Shown: positions 43,698-53,212, counted from the first letter of the stretch. The stretch: 64,000 bases of DNA from Telluribacter sp035998675 (GCF_035998675.1 NZ_DASYHI010000020.1:434001-498000); one strand, 5' to 3'. Notes: generated by a model not told the origin, from the letters alone. Program-made: numbers and translations.

Positions 43698-45167
43698 TTA
43701 AATATTGCCCAGTAAAAGCATCAGTTTCACCAGTTCCTGCCCGATGGCCCGGCTGTTGTCAGGCTGGTATTTGTGGGCAATGATAGAAAAACTGAGCCGC
43801 TCGCCGGAGCGGGTAGTTACGTAGCCCGCGTAGGCGCGGCTCCCCTCAATACTCCCACTTTTCGCCCGAAGATTGCCCGCCGCCCGGCTGCCCTTCCCCA
43901 GATTCCGAACCGTACCCGTTTGCCCCATAACGGCAATGCTTCGGTAAAAATCATTAAAATTCTTATCCTTAGCCACGGCATTCAAAATATCCGTCAGGTT
44001 ATGGGTGGTCAGGGAACCGGAGGGTGAAAGCCCGCTCCCATCCTTGATAAAAAAGCCCCCGGTATCTACGCCGCGACCTTTCCAGTAGTTGGCCACCGCC
44101 TCGGTCGCACTCTCAAAGTCCGAACGTTCCGTCAATTTTTTGGAAGTTGTTTTTAGCAAGGCGTCGGCGTACAGATTGATGCTCCACCAGTTGGTTTGCT
44201 GGCAAATATCCCGTAAATAGGGGGATGTATAGGTATCCAGGGTGACCCTGGTAAGCGGCTGGCTGGGCGTTTCGTTAAGTACCAGGGGTTCTCCGGCTAC
44301 CCCGATGGAGTCTCTGATTAAACTTTGCTGAAGCGCATAGGCGGCGTAGAAGGCCGCGTCGGGAAGTGCGCCCCTGACCGAAAAAGACGAAACTCCGCGG
44401 GGTACGGTACCGGTCAGCCGGGCCCCGTTACTGGTAGGACTGGAATAAATTATCACCTGATCGCCCGAGCCGGACTCCCCGGTCGTGACGCGGTTGGTAA
44501 AGGTGAGGTAAGGTAAGGCGGGCGTGGAATAGAGTACTTCGGTGGGGTCGCCCAGGTTTTGGCCCGGCTTGAAGTACACCCGGTACTGATTTTCGGTAAA
44601 ATTCAGCCCCTGGACTCCGGCCCCGTAGTAATTGCCTACATCGCCCCAAATCCAGCTATCGGCCAGTGGCTGGTCGTCGAAGTAACTGGCGTCGGCCACC
44701 ACCTGCCCCTGCACGTAGCGGATACCGGCCTTGCGTACGACTTCTTTCCAGCGCCGGAGCAAGGCCTCGTCGTCGGGATAGCCTTTAAAACGGTCACTGC
44801 CCAGGGAAGGGTCGCCGGTACCGCGCAGGTACAGGTTCCCCCGCAGGGTGTCGTTGTCAATCTGTCCGTCGTACTCCAAAAAAGTCTGGTACCTGAAATC
44901 TCCTCCCAGCACCGAAAGCGCCGTTGCTGTGGTAACCAGCTTAAGCGTAGAAGCCGACGGCAAAGACTGCTGCTGATTCAGGGCGGCAATAATTTTGCCA
45001 TCGTTTACATTTTTGACACAAACCGACAGCACACCGTACTGCATCAGTTCGCTGTTCTGCAACTCCACCACCGCATCCGTAAACTGGTTTACAGCTGCCG
45101 AATCAAGGGATGGTGGTGGGACCAGGCCCACCAATAGTAGCCAAAGAAAAAGACTAAGCTGATTCAT
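43698..45167 (-). CDS. dacB: D-alanyl-D-alanine carboxypeptidase/endopeptidase (PBP4, class C)
   Basis: 489 residues with a signal peptide (LSLFLWLLLVGLV). Active-site motifs: SxxK in SASTLK (Ser73, Lys76), SxN in WWSINLYAD, and K-S-G in RAKSGSIEG. The large insertion between the first two motifs is typical of PBP4. Periplasmic enzyme that trims peptidoglycan cross-links. Confidence 0.93.
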   Translation of the reverse strand: MNQLSLFLWLLLVGLVPPPSLDSAAVNQFTDAVVELQNSELMQYGVLSVCVKNVNDGKIIAALNQQQSLPSASTLKLVTTATALSVLGGDFRYQTFLEYDGQIDNDTLRGNLYLRGTGDPSLGSDRFKGYPDDEALLRRWKEVVRKAGIRYVQGQVVADASYFDDQPLADSWIWGDVGNYYGAGVQGLNFTENQYRVYFKPGQNLGDPTEVLYSTPALPYLTFTNRVTTGESGSGDQVIIYSSPTSNGARLTGTVPRGVSSFSVRGALPDAAFYAAYALQQSLIRDSIGVAGEPLVLNETPSQPLTRVTLDTYTSPYLRDICQQTNWWSINLYADALLKTTSKKLTERSDFESATEAVANYWKGRGVDTGGFFIKDGSGLSPSGSLTTHNLTDILNAVAKDKNFNDFYRSIAVMGQTGTVRNLGKGSRAAGNLRAKSGSIEGSRAYAGYVTTRSGERLSFSIIAHKYQPDNSRAIGQELVKLMLLLGNI

Positions 45168-45260
45168 CTTATCTGAGCGTAATATTGCACTTTACAGCAC
45201 CTGTTGCACGTTTTTCGTGCCAGTCCCCGTAAAACATGGGGTAAACTGTCCTGTTTTTGG

Positions 45261-45268
45261 TACTTTTG
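45261..45268 (+). promoter_or_regulatory. -7 box of the beta-CASP gene
   Basis: TACTTTTG matches TAnnTTTG, about 95 bp before the ATG at 45362. No clear -33 element. Confidence 0.35.
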
Positions 45269-45361
45269 CCTGAATTATACTATCGTAACAAATGAAAGGC
45301 GTTTGATGTTAAAGCTTTTGGCTAATAGCAGAAAAAGACCTGATTACTGCATAAATTTTCT

Positions 45362-46786
45362 ATGAAATTGACATTTTGGGGAGCCACCCGACAGGTAACC
45401 GGTAGCATGTATCTTCTGGAAGTAGATGATTACCGTGTCCTGATTGACTGTGGCTCCGACTTTGACCTGGACTCAAAAGAAAAAGAAGTACTTTATCAAC
45501 AACAAAAAAGTGTTTTCCCCTTTGATGCTTCCCTGATAAACACCGTTCTTCTTACCCACGCTCACATTGACCACTCCGGAAACATCCCGAACCTGTATAA
45601 GGAAGGCTTTGAAGGACGGGTAGTATGCACCGACCCCACCTTTGGTCTGGCGGCCCTGCTCCTGAAAGATGCGGCTATGCTGCACCAGAAAAAGCTGAAC
45701 GCCCAAAATGGAGCCGGTACCCGCCGACGGGGGAAGAAAGCGAAAAATGTACCGAAGGATTTTTTCCTGGAAAAACAGGTAAACGAAGCCTTGGATAACT
45801 TTGTACCCGTGGCCTTCGGCCAACGCTACAAAATTGCCGACCACATTGCCGTTACCTACATTACAGCGGGACACCTGCTGGGGGCCGCCCATATTGTGGT
45901 GGAAACCTGGGAGAACGGCGAGAAAAAAACGCTTTGCTTTTCGGGTGATATTGGACGAAAAAACTACCCACTCCTGCCTGACCCACAGCCCATACCACAG
46001 GTTGATTACCTGATTTGTGAAAGTACCTACGGCAACCGGCTGCACGAAGACAAGCGAACGCCCGAGGCTGCCCTGGCCGATGTAATTAACCGGACCTGCG
46101 TCGAAATACCGGGCCGATTGATTATTCCTTCCTTCAGTGTGGGGCGCACCCAGGCGCTGCTGTATACCCTGAACCGGCTCTACGTGGAGCATAACCTACC
46201 GCCCATCAAGGTATTTACGGATAGTCCGCTGGGCTATGGCAGTACCAAGGTGTACCAGAAACACGTACGGCTGATGAATAAGGAAGCGCGGGAGTTCAAG
46301 GAAGAAAACGATATGCTTTTTGACTTTGAAAACCTGATTTATCTGGAAAGTACTGATGCCAGCCGGGCCGTTTCCAACTACAACGAGCCGTGCATTATTA
46401 TTTCCTCGTCGGGAATGGTGCAGGGGGGGCGCGTGGAGCAGCACGTAGCCGCCAACATTGGCAATCCGTATGCTACTATTCTGATGATTGGTTACGCCTC
46501 CGAAGGTACCCTGGGCTGGCGACTGCTGAACGGACAGGATACCATCACCATTAAAGGCAAGCAGTTTCCGGTCTTGGCGAATATTGAAAAAATTGACGTA
46601 TTTAGCGGCCACGGCGACCTCAACGACCTGCTGGGTTTTGTAAATTCGCAGGATGCCAGCCGGTTAAAAAAAGTATTTCTGGTGCACGGAGAGCATCAGA
46701 GCATGATTAATTTTCAGGAAAACCTGCAAAGCAAAGGCTATAATGATGTGCTAATCCCTGAGCGGGGACAAACTTTTGACTTATAA
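45362..46786 (+). CDS. MBL-fold hydrolase with beta-CASP and RMMBL domains
   Basis: 474 residues. Metallo-beta-lactamase signature THAHIDHSGNIP, further ligands in TAGHLLGAAHIV and SGDIGR, beta-CASP domain from about 240 (IPSFSVGRTQALLYTLNRL ... IIISSSGMVQGGRVEQH) and the C-terminal RMMBL motif FSGHGDLNDL plus HGEHQS. This is the YSH1/CPSF73-like bacterial family, expected to be an RNA endo/exonuclease acting in the cytoplasm. Confidence 0.93.
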   Translation: MKLTFWGATRQVTGSMYLLEVDDYRVLIDCGSDFDLDSKEKEVLYQQQKSVFPFDASLINTVLLTHAHIDHSGNIPNLYKEGFEGRVVCTDPTFGLAALLLKDAAMLHQKKLNAQNGAGTRRRGKKAKNVPKDFFLEKQVNEALDNFVPVAFGQRYKIADHIAVTYITAGHLLGAAHIVVETWENGEKKTLCFSGDIGRKNYPLLPDPQPIPQVDYLICESTYGNRLHEDKRTPEAALADVINRTCVEIPGRLIIPSFSVGRTQALLYTLNRLYVEHNLPPIKVFTDSPLGYGSTKVYQKHVRLMNKEAREFKEENDMLFDFENLIYLESTDASRAVSNYNEPCIIISSSGMVQGGRVEQHVAANIGNPYATILMIGYASEGTLGWRLLNGQDTITIKGKQFPVLANIEKIDVFSGHGDLNDLLGFVNSQDASRLKKVFLVHGEHQSMINFQENLQSKGYNDVLIPERGQTFDL

Positions 46787-46830
46787 TCGACGGTCCGACG
46801 CTTTGGACCACCGAAGCGTTGGACCGTCGA
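46787..46830. repeat. 20-bp inverted repeat between beta-CASP gene and accA
   Basis: TCGACGGTCC-GACGCTTTGG and CGAAGCGTT-GGACCGTCGA form a nearly perfect 20-bp hairpin with a 4-5-nt loop and no U-tract. It starts at the beta-CASP stop codon and ends 28 bp before accA. Confidence 0.65.
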
Positions 46831-46858
46831 ACCTATCTATATTGGACGAATTAGCATT

Positions 46859-47812
46859 ATGAGAACGTATCTCGATTTTGAAAAACCCATCGCCGAGCTG
46901 GAATCCAAGCTCGCCGAAATGAAGAAACTGGCCGAAGAAAACAACGTGGACGTTTCGACGGCTACCTCTTCGCTCGAAAAAAGTATCATTACCCTCCGCA
47001 AAGAGATATTTGAAAACCTGACCCGCTGGCAGCGCGTACAGCTTTCCCGCCACCCCGACCGCCCCTATACCCAGGACTACATTAAACTGATGTGCGATGA
47101 GTTTATTGAGTTGCACGGCGACCGTCAGATCCGCGACGATCCGGCTATTATCGGGGGCTTCGCGAACGTAGGCGGACAAAGTATGTTGCTGCTCGGCCAG
47201 CAAAAGGGCCGTAATACCAAGGAGCGGCAGCACCGGAACTTCGGGATGCCTAATCCGGAAGGGTACCGCAAGGCACTCCGGCTCATGAAACTCGCCGAGA
47301 AGTTTAACAAACCTATAGTAACCTTCATTGATACGCCCGGTGCTTTTCCCGGTCTGGAAGCCGAGGAGCGCGGGCAGGGAGAAGCCATTGCCCGTAACCT
47401 CAAAGAGATGTTCATGCTCAAGGTACCCGTTATCTGTATCATTATCGGGGAAGGAGCTTCGGGGGGTGCCCTGGGTATCGCCATTGGCGACCGCGTTCTG
47501 ATGCTTGAAAACACCTGGTACTCGGTTATCTCACCGGAGAACTGTTCAACGATTCTCTGGCGTAGCTGGGACTATAAAGAACAGGCTGCTGAAGCCATGA
47601 AAGTAACGGCCCGCGACATGAAGGATAACCGTCTGATTGATGGCATTGTCCCCGAGCCCCTGGGTGGTGCCCACCTGGACCACGCTGTTATGACCGAAAT
47701 CCTGAAAAAGGTAATTCTGGATACCCTGAAAGAACTTTCCGCGCTCAGCCCCGAAGACAGGATAGATCAGCGAATTGAGAAATTCTGCTCCATGGGAGTG
47801 GTTGTTGAGTAG
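46859..47812 (+). CDS. accA: Acetyl-CoA carboxylase carboxyltransferase subunit alpha
   Basis: 317 residues. Typical start YLDFEKPIAELESKL, then IKLMCDEFIELHGDR, GQQKGRNTKE, NFGMPNPEGYRKALRLM, DTPGAFPG and the CoA-site Gly run GEGASGGALGIAIGD. Transfers the carboxyl group from biotin to acetyl-CoA to make malonyl-CoA for fatty acid synthesis. Confidence 0.97.
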   Translation: MRTYLDFEKPIAELESKLAEMKKLAEENNVDVSTATSSLEKSIITLRKEIFENLTRWQRVQLSRHPDRPYTQDYIKLMCDEFIELHGDRQIRDDPAIIGGFANVGGQSMLLLGQQKGRNTKERQHRNFGMPNPEGYRKALRLMKLAEKFNKPIVTFIDTPGAFPGLEAEERGQGEAIARNLKEMFMLKVPVICIIIGEGASGGALGIAIGDRVLMLENTWYSVISPENCSTILWRSWDYKEQAAEAMKVTARDMKDNRLIDGIVPEPLGGAHLDHAVMTEILKKVILDTLKELSALSPEDRIDQRIEKFCSMGVVVE

Positions 47813-47853
47813 CCGAAGATTTCCACCACTGTTTACCCGAATAACCCCTATTC

Positions 47854-48492
47854 ATGGCTTTACCGGAAAAAATAAAGAATATCATTTTCGATTTGGGTGA
47901 TGTAATCATCAACATTGATGTTCCTTTGGCGGCCCGCTCTTTTGCCCAACTCTGCGGACAGGAAGAAACCGAAGTACTTGAGTTGTTTAAAGAAAAAGAA
48001 CTGTTCCGGCAGTTTGAAACCGGGAAGCTCGACGAAGCCGCGTTCCGCACCTACGTGCGGGAAATTCTGAAACAGGAGCATTGGGACGATGCTGCCATTA
48101 ACAAAGCCTGGAACGCGCTGCTGCTGGACATCCCCCCCGCCCGAATCGAACTATTACAGAAATTAAAGGAGCGCTACCGCCTCTTTCTGCTCAGCAATAC
48201 CAGTTCTATTCATATTGCCGAGGTAAATCAGATCCTGGAATCAACCACGGGGATACCCCGCCTTGATGGCCTTTTTGAGAAACTGTTTCTTTCCTACGAA
48301 ATGGGGCTTATGAAACCCGACCCGGAAATTTACCACCAGGTACTGCTAGAAGCGGGCATCCGGGCGGAGGAAACCTTGTTCCTTGATGATAACGCTGACA
48401 ACATCCGAGCCGCCGCCGAAATAGGCATCCACACCATTCACGTCCAGAAACCAACCACCATACTGGACTATTTAAAAGATTATGTCGCCTAA
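47854..48492 (+). CDS. HAD-IA family hydrolase
   Basis: 212 residues. HAD motif I IIFDLGDVI, motif II LLSNTSSIH, motif III Lys in GLMKPDPEIY and motif IV FLDDNADNI. The alpha-helical cap lies between motifs I and II. YihX-like phosphatase of unknown substrate. The last 11 bp overlap the start of the site-2 protease gene, so the two are translationally coupled. Confidence 0.9.
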   Translation: MALPEKIKNIIFDLGDVIINIDVPLAARSFAQLCGQEETEVLELFKEKELFRQFETGKLDEAAFRTYVREILKQEHWDDAAINKAWNALLLDIPPARIELLQKLKERYRLFLLSNTSSIHIAEVNQILESTTGIPRLDGLFEKLFLSYEMGLMKPDPEIYHQVLLEAGIRAEETLFLDDNADNIRAAAEIGIHTIHVQKPTTILDYLKDYVA

Positions 48493-49621
48493 TACCCGAA
48501 CGTACCTTATTCAGGGGCTGCTTTTTGTACTTACGCTTGTTACCACTACCCTGGCCGGAGCCGAGTGGATGTTCGGAAACTTGTTTGTATTCGTTGAAAA
48601 ACCGATGGGTTGGGCCCAGTTCTGGCAGGGATTGCACTTCTCACTACCCTTTCTGTTTATCCTGACGGTACACGAATTTGGTCATTACTTTACGGCCAAG
48701 GCCCACCAGGTAGGGGTTACGCTCCCGTACTACATACCCATCTGGTTTGGTATTACGCAAAGCATAGGTACCATGGGCGCATTTATCCGGATTACGACCC
48801 TGGTTCGCTCGCGTAAGAAGTTCTTTGATATTGGTATTGCCGGGCCGCTGGCGGGTTTTGTCGCTGCCCTGTTTGTACTCTGGTATGGTTTTACTCACCT
48901 GCCTCCCCCCGAACATATTTTTACCATTCACCCCGAATACGAACGCTACGGCATCAGCTACCCGCAGTTTGTGTACGAAAATGCCACCGGTAACCTGCGC
49001 CTGGGCGACAACATCCTGTTCTGGTTTTTTAAGACCTACGTAGCGGACCCGGCGCTCGTACCCCATCCCAACGAAATCATTCATTACCCCTACCTCTTTG
49101 CGGGTTACCTGGCCTTATTCTTTACGTCCCTCAACCTTATCCCCATCGGACAGCTGGATGGCGGACACATTTTATACGGACTGCTGGGCAAAAAACGCTT
49201 TGACCTGATTGCCCCTACCCTTTTTGTTATTTTTGCGACCTATGCCGGCCTGGGCCTGTTTCGTCCGGAAGAATTCGGAGTACCCAACGACGAAGATTTC
49301 TTTACGCTGATGGCCTACCTGTTCTTTTATATCTATTTCCTGTACATCTGTCTGCGACGAATCAGCGAGAATGCACGCACGGCCCTGATGCTGAGCCTGA
49401 TGGTAGTGGTAGTACAGTTTGCACTGGTATTTCTAAGACCCGAGTGGGAAGGGTATCCAGGCTTTCTGCCGTTTATCTTCATCCTGGGCCGTATCCTGGG
49501 CATCTACCATCCCGAAACGGAGGAGAATGAACCCCTGGGCAAAACCCGGATTTTGCTGGGTTGCCTGGCCCTGCTGGTGTTTGTACTCTGCTTCAGTCCC
49601 AAGCCTTTTGTTATTATCTAA
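48482..49621 (+). CDS. Site-2 protease family (M50) membrane metalloprotease
   Basis: 379 residues, about eight hydrophobic segments. Zinc site HEFGH (about residues 61-65) and the distal NLIPIGQLDGGHI Asp motif are both present. The layout resembles plant EGY1-type and other Bacteroidota S2P homologues without a PDZ domain. It would cleave membrane protein substrates within the bilayer; targets unknown. Coupled to the HAD gene upstream and 26 bp from the acyltransferase gene. Confidence 0.9.
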   Translation: MSPNTRTYLIQGLLFVLTLVTTTLAGAEWMFGNLFVFVEKPMGWAQFWQGLHFSLPFLFILTVHEFGHYFTAKAHQVGVTLPYYIPIWFGITQSIGTMGAFIRITTLVRSRKKFFDIGIAGPLAGFVAALFVLWYGFTHLPPPEHIFTIHPEYERYGISYPQFVYENATGNLRLGDNILFWFFKTYVADPALVPHPNEIIHYPYLFAGYLALFFTSLNLIPIGQLDGGHILYGLLGKKRFDLIAPTLFVIFATYAGLGLFRPEEFGVPNDEDFFTLMAYLFFYIYFLYICLRRISENARTALMLSLMVVVVQFALVFLRPEWEGYPGFLPFIFILGRILGIYHPETEENEPLGKTRILLGCLALLVFVLCFSPKPFVII

Positions 49622-49647
49622 CAGAAACCCCCTTCCCCGTTTCTCCT

Positions 49648-50241
49648 ATGCTTCGCCACCTCATTGCTTTCCTGTTCCGTATGGCTGGCTGGCGGGTAGT
49701 AGGTCCTTCACCCCGATTGGTGCCGAAGGCCATTTGGGTAGTGGCACCCCATACCTCGAACTGGGATTTTCTGGTAGGATTAGGTACCCGGGCTACGCTG
49801 GATATCTTTATCGGCTACTTGGCAAAAAAGGAATTGTTTACATGGTACTCGGGCTGGCTATTCAAAGCGCTTGGTGGCTATCCGGTGGATAGAAGCAAGA
49901 ATAAAAATCAGGTAGATGCCGTAGTGGAAACGTTCAGGAACAATGACTATCTGCATGTTTCTTTAGCCCCCGAAGGTACCCGATCTGACGTAGCCCGGTT
50001 AAAAACTGGTTTTTACTTCATGGCACTGGGTGCCGGGGTACCCCTTATTCCCGTTGCCTTTGACCATGCCAGCAAAACGGTAACCGTGGGGGAAGCCCTT
50101 TACCTGACGGGGAAGTACCAACAGGACATGAAGCAGTTGTATGAATTCTACCTGGCAGCCGCCAGCGAAAAGAAAAGCTGGCTCAAAGAGTACGAACGCA
50201 CCGGGACCATACCCGAGCCGGGGCGACAGGCAACGGCCTAA
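49648..50241 (+). CDS. PlsC-like acyltransferase
   Basis: 197 residues from the ATG at 49648. Motif I APHTSNWDF has the HxxxxD catalytic pair; the substrate loop reads GYPVDRSKNKNQ, motif III APEGTRS, motif IV VPLIPVAFD. Short 1-acylglycerol-3-phosphate acyltransferase relative; phospholipid or ornithine-lipid synthesis is likely. Its stop codon overlaps the stop of the convergent histidine kinase by 3 bp. Confidence 0.88.
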   Translation: MLRHLIAFLFRMAGWRVVGPSPRLVPKAIWVVAPHTSNWDFLVGLGTRATLDIFIGYLAKKELFTWYSGWLFKALGGYPVDRSKNKNQVDAVVETFRNNDYLHVSLAPEGTRSDVARLKTGFYFMALGAGVPLIPVAFDHASKTVTVGEALYLTGKYQQDMKQLYEFYLAAASEKKSWLKEYERTGTIPEPGRQATA

Positions 50242-51545
50242 TCCTGCTTTGCCATTAGTTCAATGGTAAACTCCGTCCAGCCATCGGGTTTTGAACGCAG
50301 CGAGAACGTAAAACCGTGATTCAGGAGAATGTCGCGGGTGAGGGTGAGACCAATGCCCTGTCCGTCGGGTTTGGTACTGAAAAATGGATTAAACAGCTGT
50401 GCTTCCACCGCGGCCGGTATGGGGCAACCATTGTTCCGGATAACAACCTGGTGTTCTGAGATAAGTACCTGAATTTCGCAGCCCTTTTCACAGGCTTCAA
50501 TGGCGTTTTTGAAAACATTAACCAGTACCTGTTCCATCTGACCGGGGTCAAGCGGTATCCTTATGGACGTTTCGGCCGGGGAAGTACTTATTTTTACCCC
50601 CCGTTGCCCGGCCATGGGCTGCATAAAAAGTACCACTTCGTTCAGGAGCCTGTTCAGGTCGGTGGGTTCCCGGCGGGGCAACGGCAGGCGCACCACGTCG
50701 GCAAAGTTGCGCATGAAGCGGCTTAGCTGATTATTCCGGCCCGAGGCTACCCGTAGCGCTTCTTTTAGCTCCGGAAAGTCCGCGTCGGGGAGGTAGGTTA
50801 GGGTGGTTTGCATGATGGAATCCGTGGCTCCCAGCGTATTGTTTACCTCGTGCGCCATCATCCGGATTACCTTTCCGTAGGCTTTTTTCTCCGATTCCAG
50901 AATATCCACCGTCAGCTCCTCCACCATCAGAAACGACCGTCGAAATCCGCGGTCCATAAAGTGTGAGCGCTGTACCTTGTAGGTCTCTACCCCGTTGTTC
51001 TTGATCGTCCGTGACTCCCCGTCCTGGAAGGTCGCTAACTGATTCAGCAGGGGGTTATTGAGTTCATCGAGCCGTTTGCCCTGGTAGTTTAAGGTACCTA
51101 ATTGCAGCATACTCCGGGCCCGGCTGTTAACGGTGGTGATTTTCTCATCAAAGTCCAGAATCAGGATGGCAATGGGAGAAGCTTCAATGAGTTTTTCCAG
51201 GAAATAGTGCTGCTCGTTGAGCTTGGTACGCTCCTGCCGGAGCTGGTCAATCATGAGGTTATACACGTTGATAAGTACATCAATTTCCTTTTTCCCGGAG
51301 GGAACAAACTTGATGGTAAAATCCCGCTCCTTGATGGCCTCAATTCCGGCCCGTACAAATTCAATGGGTTTCAGGAAATCGCGGTAAATCTGGACGGAGG
51401 CAATAATGGAAAGTACCAGCAGTACCTCAGAGGCGATAAACAGGAGTTCATCTTCTTTGAGCCAGTTAAAGGTCAGGAGAATTAAAGCCGCGTGCAGCAG
51501 AACGACAAACAAGATGTAACGGGTGCGGAGGGAAAACTTCATCAA
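50238..51545 (-). CDS. NtrB/NtrY-like sensor histidine kinase
   Basis: 435 residues: two N-terminal membrane segments (about 9-26 and 33-53), a HAMP-like linker, a PAS domain (about 112-215), H box MMAHEVNNTLGATDS (His232), N box VNVFKNAIEA and a G2-like motif GQGIGLTLTRDIL. Its start overlaps the stop of the NtrC-type gene by 4 bp, so the pair is one unit. Cytoplasmic kinase activity controlled by a membrane-proximal sensor. Confidence 0.92.
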   Translation of the reverse strand: MMKFSLRTRYILFVVLLHAALILLTFNWLKEDELLFIASEVLLVLSIIASVQIYRDFLKPIEFVRAGIEAIKERDFTIKFVPSGKKEIDVLINVYNLMIDQLRQERTKLNEQHYFLEKLIEASPIAILILDFDEKITTVNSRARSMLQLGTLNYQGKRLDELNNPLLNQLATFQDGESRTIKNNGVETYKVQRSHFMDRGFRRSFLMVEELTVDILESEKKAYGKVIRMMAHEVNNTLGATDSIMQTTLTYLPDADFPELKEALRVASGRNNQLSRFMRNFADVVRLPLPRREPTDLNRLLNEVVLFMQPMAGQRGVKISTSPAETSIRIPLDPGQMEQVLVNVFKNAIEACEKGCEIQVLISEHQVVIRNNGCPIPAAVEAQLFNPFFSTKPDGQGIGLTLTRDILLNHGFTFSLRSKPDGWTEFTIELMAKQD

Positions 51546-52912
51546 CTTTCGGTATCGTAGGAAATGCCAAATTTCTCCAGACGTCGGTAGAGCGCAAAAC
51601 GGGTTATTCCCAGCGAACGGGCTACCTTGGATACCTTGTTCTGGTGGAATTCCATGGCCCGCCGTATCATTTGAAATTCTATTTCTTCCAGCGTCATGGT
51701 ACCTACTTCGGGCAGCGACTTCTGCACGGAAGGCACCGGGCCGGACGTAAGATTACGCTGAAAATCGGCCGCTTCCAGCAAGTCCTGGTTGGAAAGGAGT
51801 ACCGTTCGCTCCACGATGTTTTTCAGCTGACGGATATTGCCCGGCAGCTGTAGGGTGCCCAGCCACTTCATAGCCGCCGGACTGATGCGCAGGCTGGGGC
51901 GGTCGTAGATTGTTTTCAGGTTATTGACGAAGTACTCAGCCAGCAAGGGTATGTCGTCGGGGCGTTCGCGCAGGGCGGGAAGTTTGACCGTAATCAGGTT
52001 AATCCGGTAAAACAGGTCTTCCCGAAAAGTACCCCGGGCTACCATTTCTTCCAGGTTCCGGTTGGTGGCGCACACTACCCGCACATCCACCGTTCGGCTT
52101 TTGCTACTACCCAGTGGTTCAAAGGTGCGTTCCTGCAGCACGCGCAGGAGCTTCACCTGACTCGACAGGTCCAGTTCACCGATTTCATCCAGAAAAATAG
52201 ACCCCCGGTGCGCCATCTCAAACCGGCCTATTCTATCGGACTTGGCGTCGGTAAAGGCTCCGCGCACGTGCCCGAACAGTTCGCTTTCAAACAGGGTTGA
52301 TGAAATCCCGCCCAGGTTGACCTTGATGAACGGACGCAGACGACGCTTGCTGTTGAGGTGGATGGCCTCAGCTATGAGCTCCTTACCGGTACCACTCTCG
52401 CCCGTAATTAGTACCGGGGCTTCGGTATTGGCAATTCGCCCGATGGTTTCGAGGATTTCGAGTAGTTTGGGGTCCTTGCCTACGATATATTCAAACTGGT
52501 ACTGCTTGTCCAGTTTGGCCCGCGTAGCCGACTGCGGTTTTTGATTGGCCAGATTCAGCGCCGTCCGTACCGACTGCAGCAGGTGCTCGTTTTGCCAGGG
52601 CTTGGTAATAAAATCACGCGCTCCGGCTTTCATGCCCTGCACGGCCAGGTCAATGCTGCCCCAACCCGTAATCAGAATTACAGGAATAGACGGATGCTTA
52701 TTTCGAATGACGTTCAGGAGCCGCATGCCTTCTTCCCCCGAAGTTTCTATGGAAAAGTTCAGGTCAAGGATAATCAACTCAGGAGTTTCATGGCGCAGGA
52801 AGTCGAGGGTTTCGGTGGGCGAGCCGCAACTCTTCACCTCAAACCCTTCCTTCCTGAACAACAAAGTCATGGAGGTACGGATAGCTATATCGTCGTCAAC
52901 TATGAGGAGCAT
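51542..52912 (-). CDS. NtrC-family sigma-54-dependent response regulator
   Basis: 456 residues. Receiver domain with phosphoacceptor Asp50 (IILDLN), AAA+ domain with Walker A GESGTGKE, the sigma-54 contact loop GAFTDA (GAFTGA variant, often seen in this family), Walker B IFLDEIGEL, arginine-finger region FREDLFYRINLI, and C-terminal Fis-type HTH (NKVSKVARSLGITRFALYRRLEKFGI). Activates sigma-54 promoters; the exporter operon upstream on the same strand is the likely target. Confidence 0.94.
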   Translation of the reverse strand: MLLIVDDDIAIRTSMTLLFRKEGFEVKSCGSPTETLDFLRHETPELIILDLNFSIETSGEEGMRLLNVIRNKHPSIPVILITGWGSIDLAVQGMKAGARDFITKPWQNEHLLQSVRTALNLANQKPQSATRAKLDKQYQFEYIVGKDPKLLEILETIGRIANTEAPVLITGESGTGKELIAEAIHLNSKRRLRPFIKVNLGGISSTLFESELFGHVRGAFTDAKSDRIGRFEMAHRGSIFLDEIGELDLSSQVKLLRVLQERTFEPLGSSKSRTVDVRVVCATNRNLEEMVARGTFREDLFYRINLITVKLPALRERPDDIPLLAEYFVNNLKTIYDRPSLRISPAAMKWLGTLQLPGNIRQLKNIVERTVLLSNQDLLEAADFQRNLTSGPVPSVQKSLPEVGTMTLEEIEFQMIRRAMEFHQNKVSKVARSLGITRFALYRRLEKFGISYDTES

Positions 52913-52941
52913 GTGGTTTAATGTATAATTGATAATGTAGA

Positions 52942-53162
52942 ATCAGTAGTGTACGAAGGAATTATTATTGGTGCAAAAGCGGCCCCAGAGGGGCTACACC
53001 TTAGTAGCAGAATAGCGACTAGGAGAGTTTTAAGCCCCATCGGGGCGACACTAGGTCTTACATGTGCCGCCCCGATGGGGCTCAAAACTACTTTGTCTAC
53101 CCATTTCTACTGAGCTTTCGCCTCGCTGAGGCTAAACTTAAATTCTTTCGTACAATACTGAT
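52942..53162. repeat. Nested 220-bp palindromic element (REP/MITE-like)
   Basis: Outer arms ATCAGTAGTGTACGAAGGAA (from 52942) and, in reverse complement, a close copy ending at 53162. Next come paired arms with terminal mini-hairpins GCCCC-AGA-GGGGC (52982-52994) and GCCTCGCTGAGGC. The core is a 25-bp stem (53027-53051 with 53064-53088; two mismatches) containing AGCCCCATCGGGGCG. I recognise this GGGGC-type core as a recurrent intergenic palindrome of Bacteroidota. No ORF inside. It separates the regulator pair from the exporter genes. Confidence 0.72.
52972..52987 (-). promoter_or_regulatory. Weak sigma-54-like site before the NtrC-type gene
   Basis: On the minus strand TGGGGCC-GCTT-TTGCA keeps the invariant GG-N10-GC spacing of sigma-54 promoters; the -12 half is perfect, the -24 half poor. 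It lies 60 bp upstream of the regulator start, inside the palindromic element, so chance is possible. Confidence 0.25.
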
Positions 53163-53172
53163 GTAGAATATA

Positions 53173-53212
53173 GAATGCATAATGGTAGTTTTAACCACCA
53201 TTATACATTCTA
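53173..53212. repeat. AT-rich hairpin downstream of the exporter operon
   Basis: ATAATGGTAGTT and AACCACCATTAT form an inverted repeat flanked by AGAATG/CATTCT, 24 bp beyond the stop of the last permease gene. It may terminate the exporter transcript, though no U-tract follows. Confidence 0.45.

Noticed and set aside
48482..48492. Frameshift joining the HAD and site-2 protease genes
   Set aside because: Both frames have complete domains and the 11-bp overlap is ordinary translational coupling.
51542..52912. NtrC-type regulator unable to contact sigma-54 because of GAFTDA
   Set aside because: GAFTDA is a common natural variant in this family, so it is not evidence of lost function.
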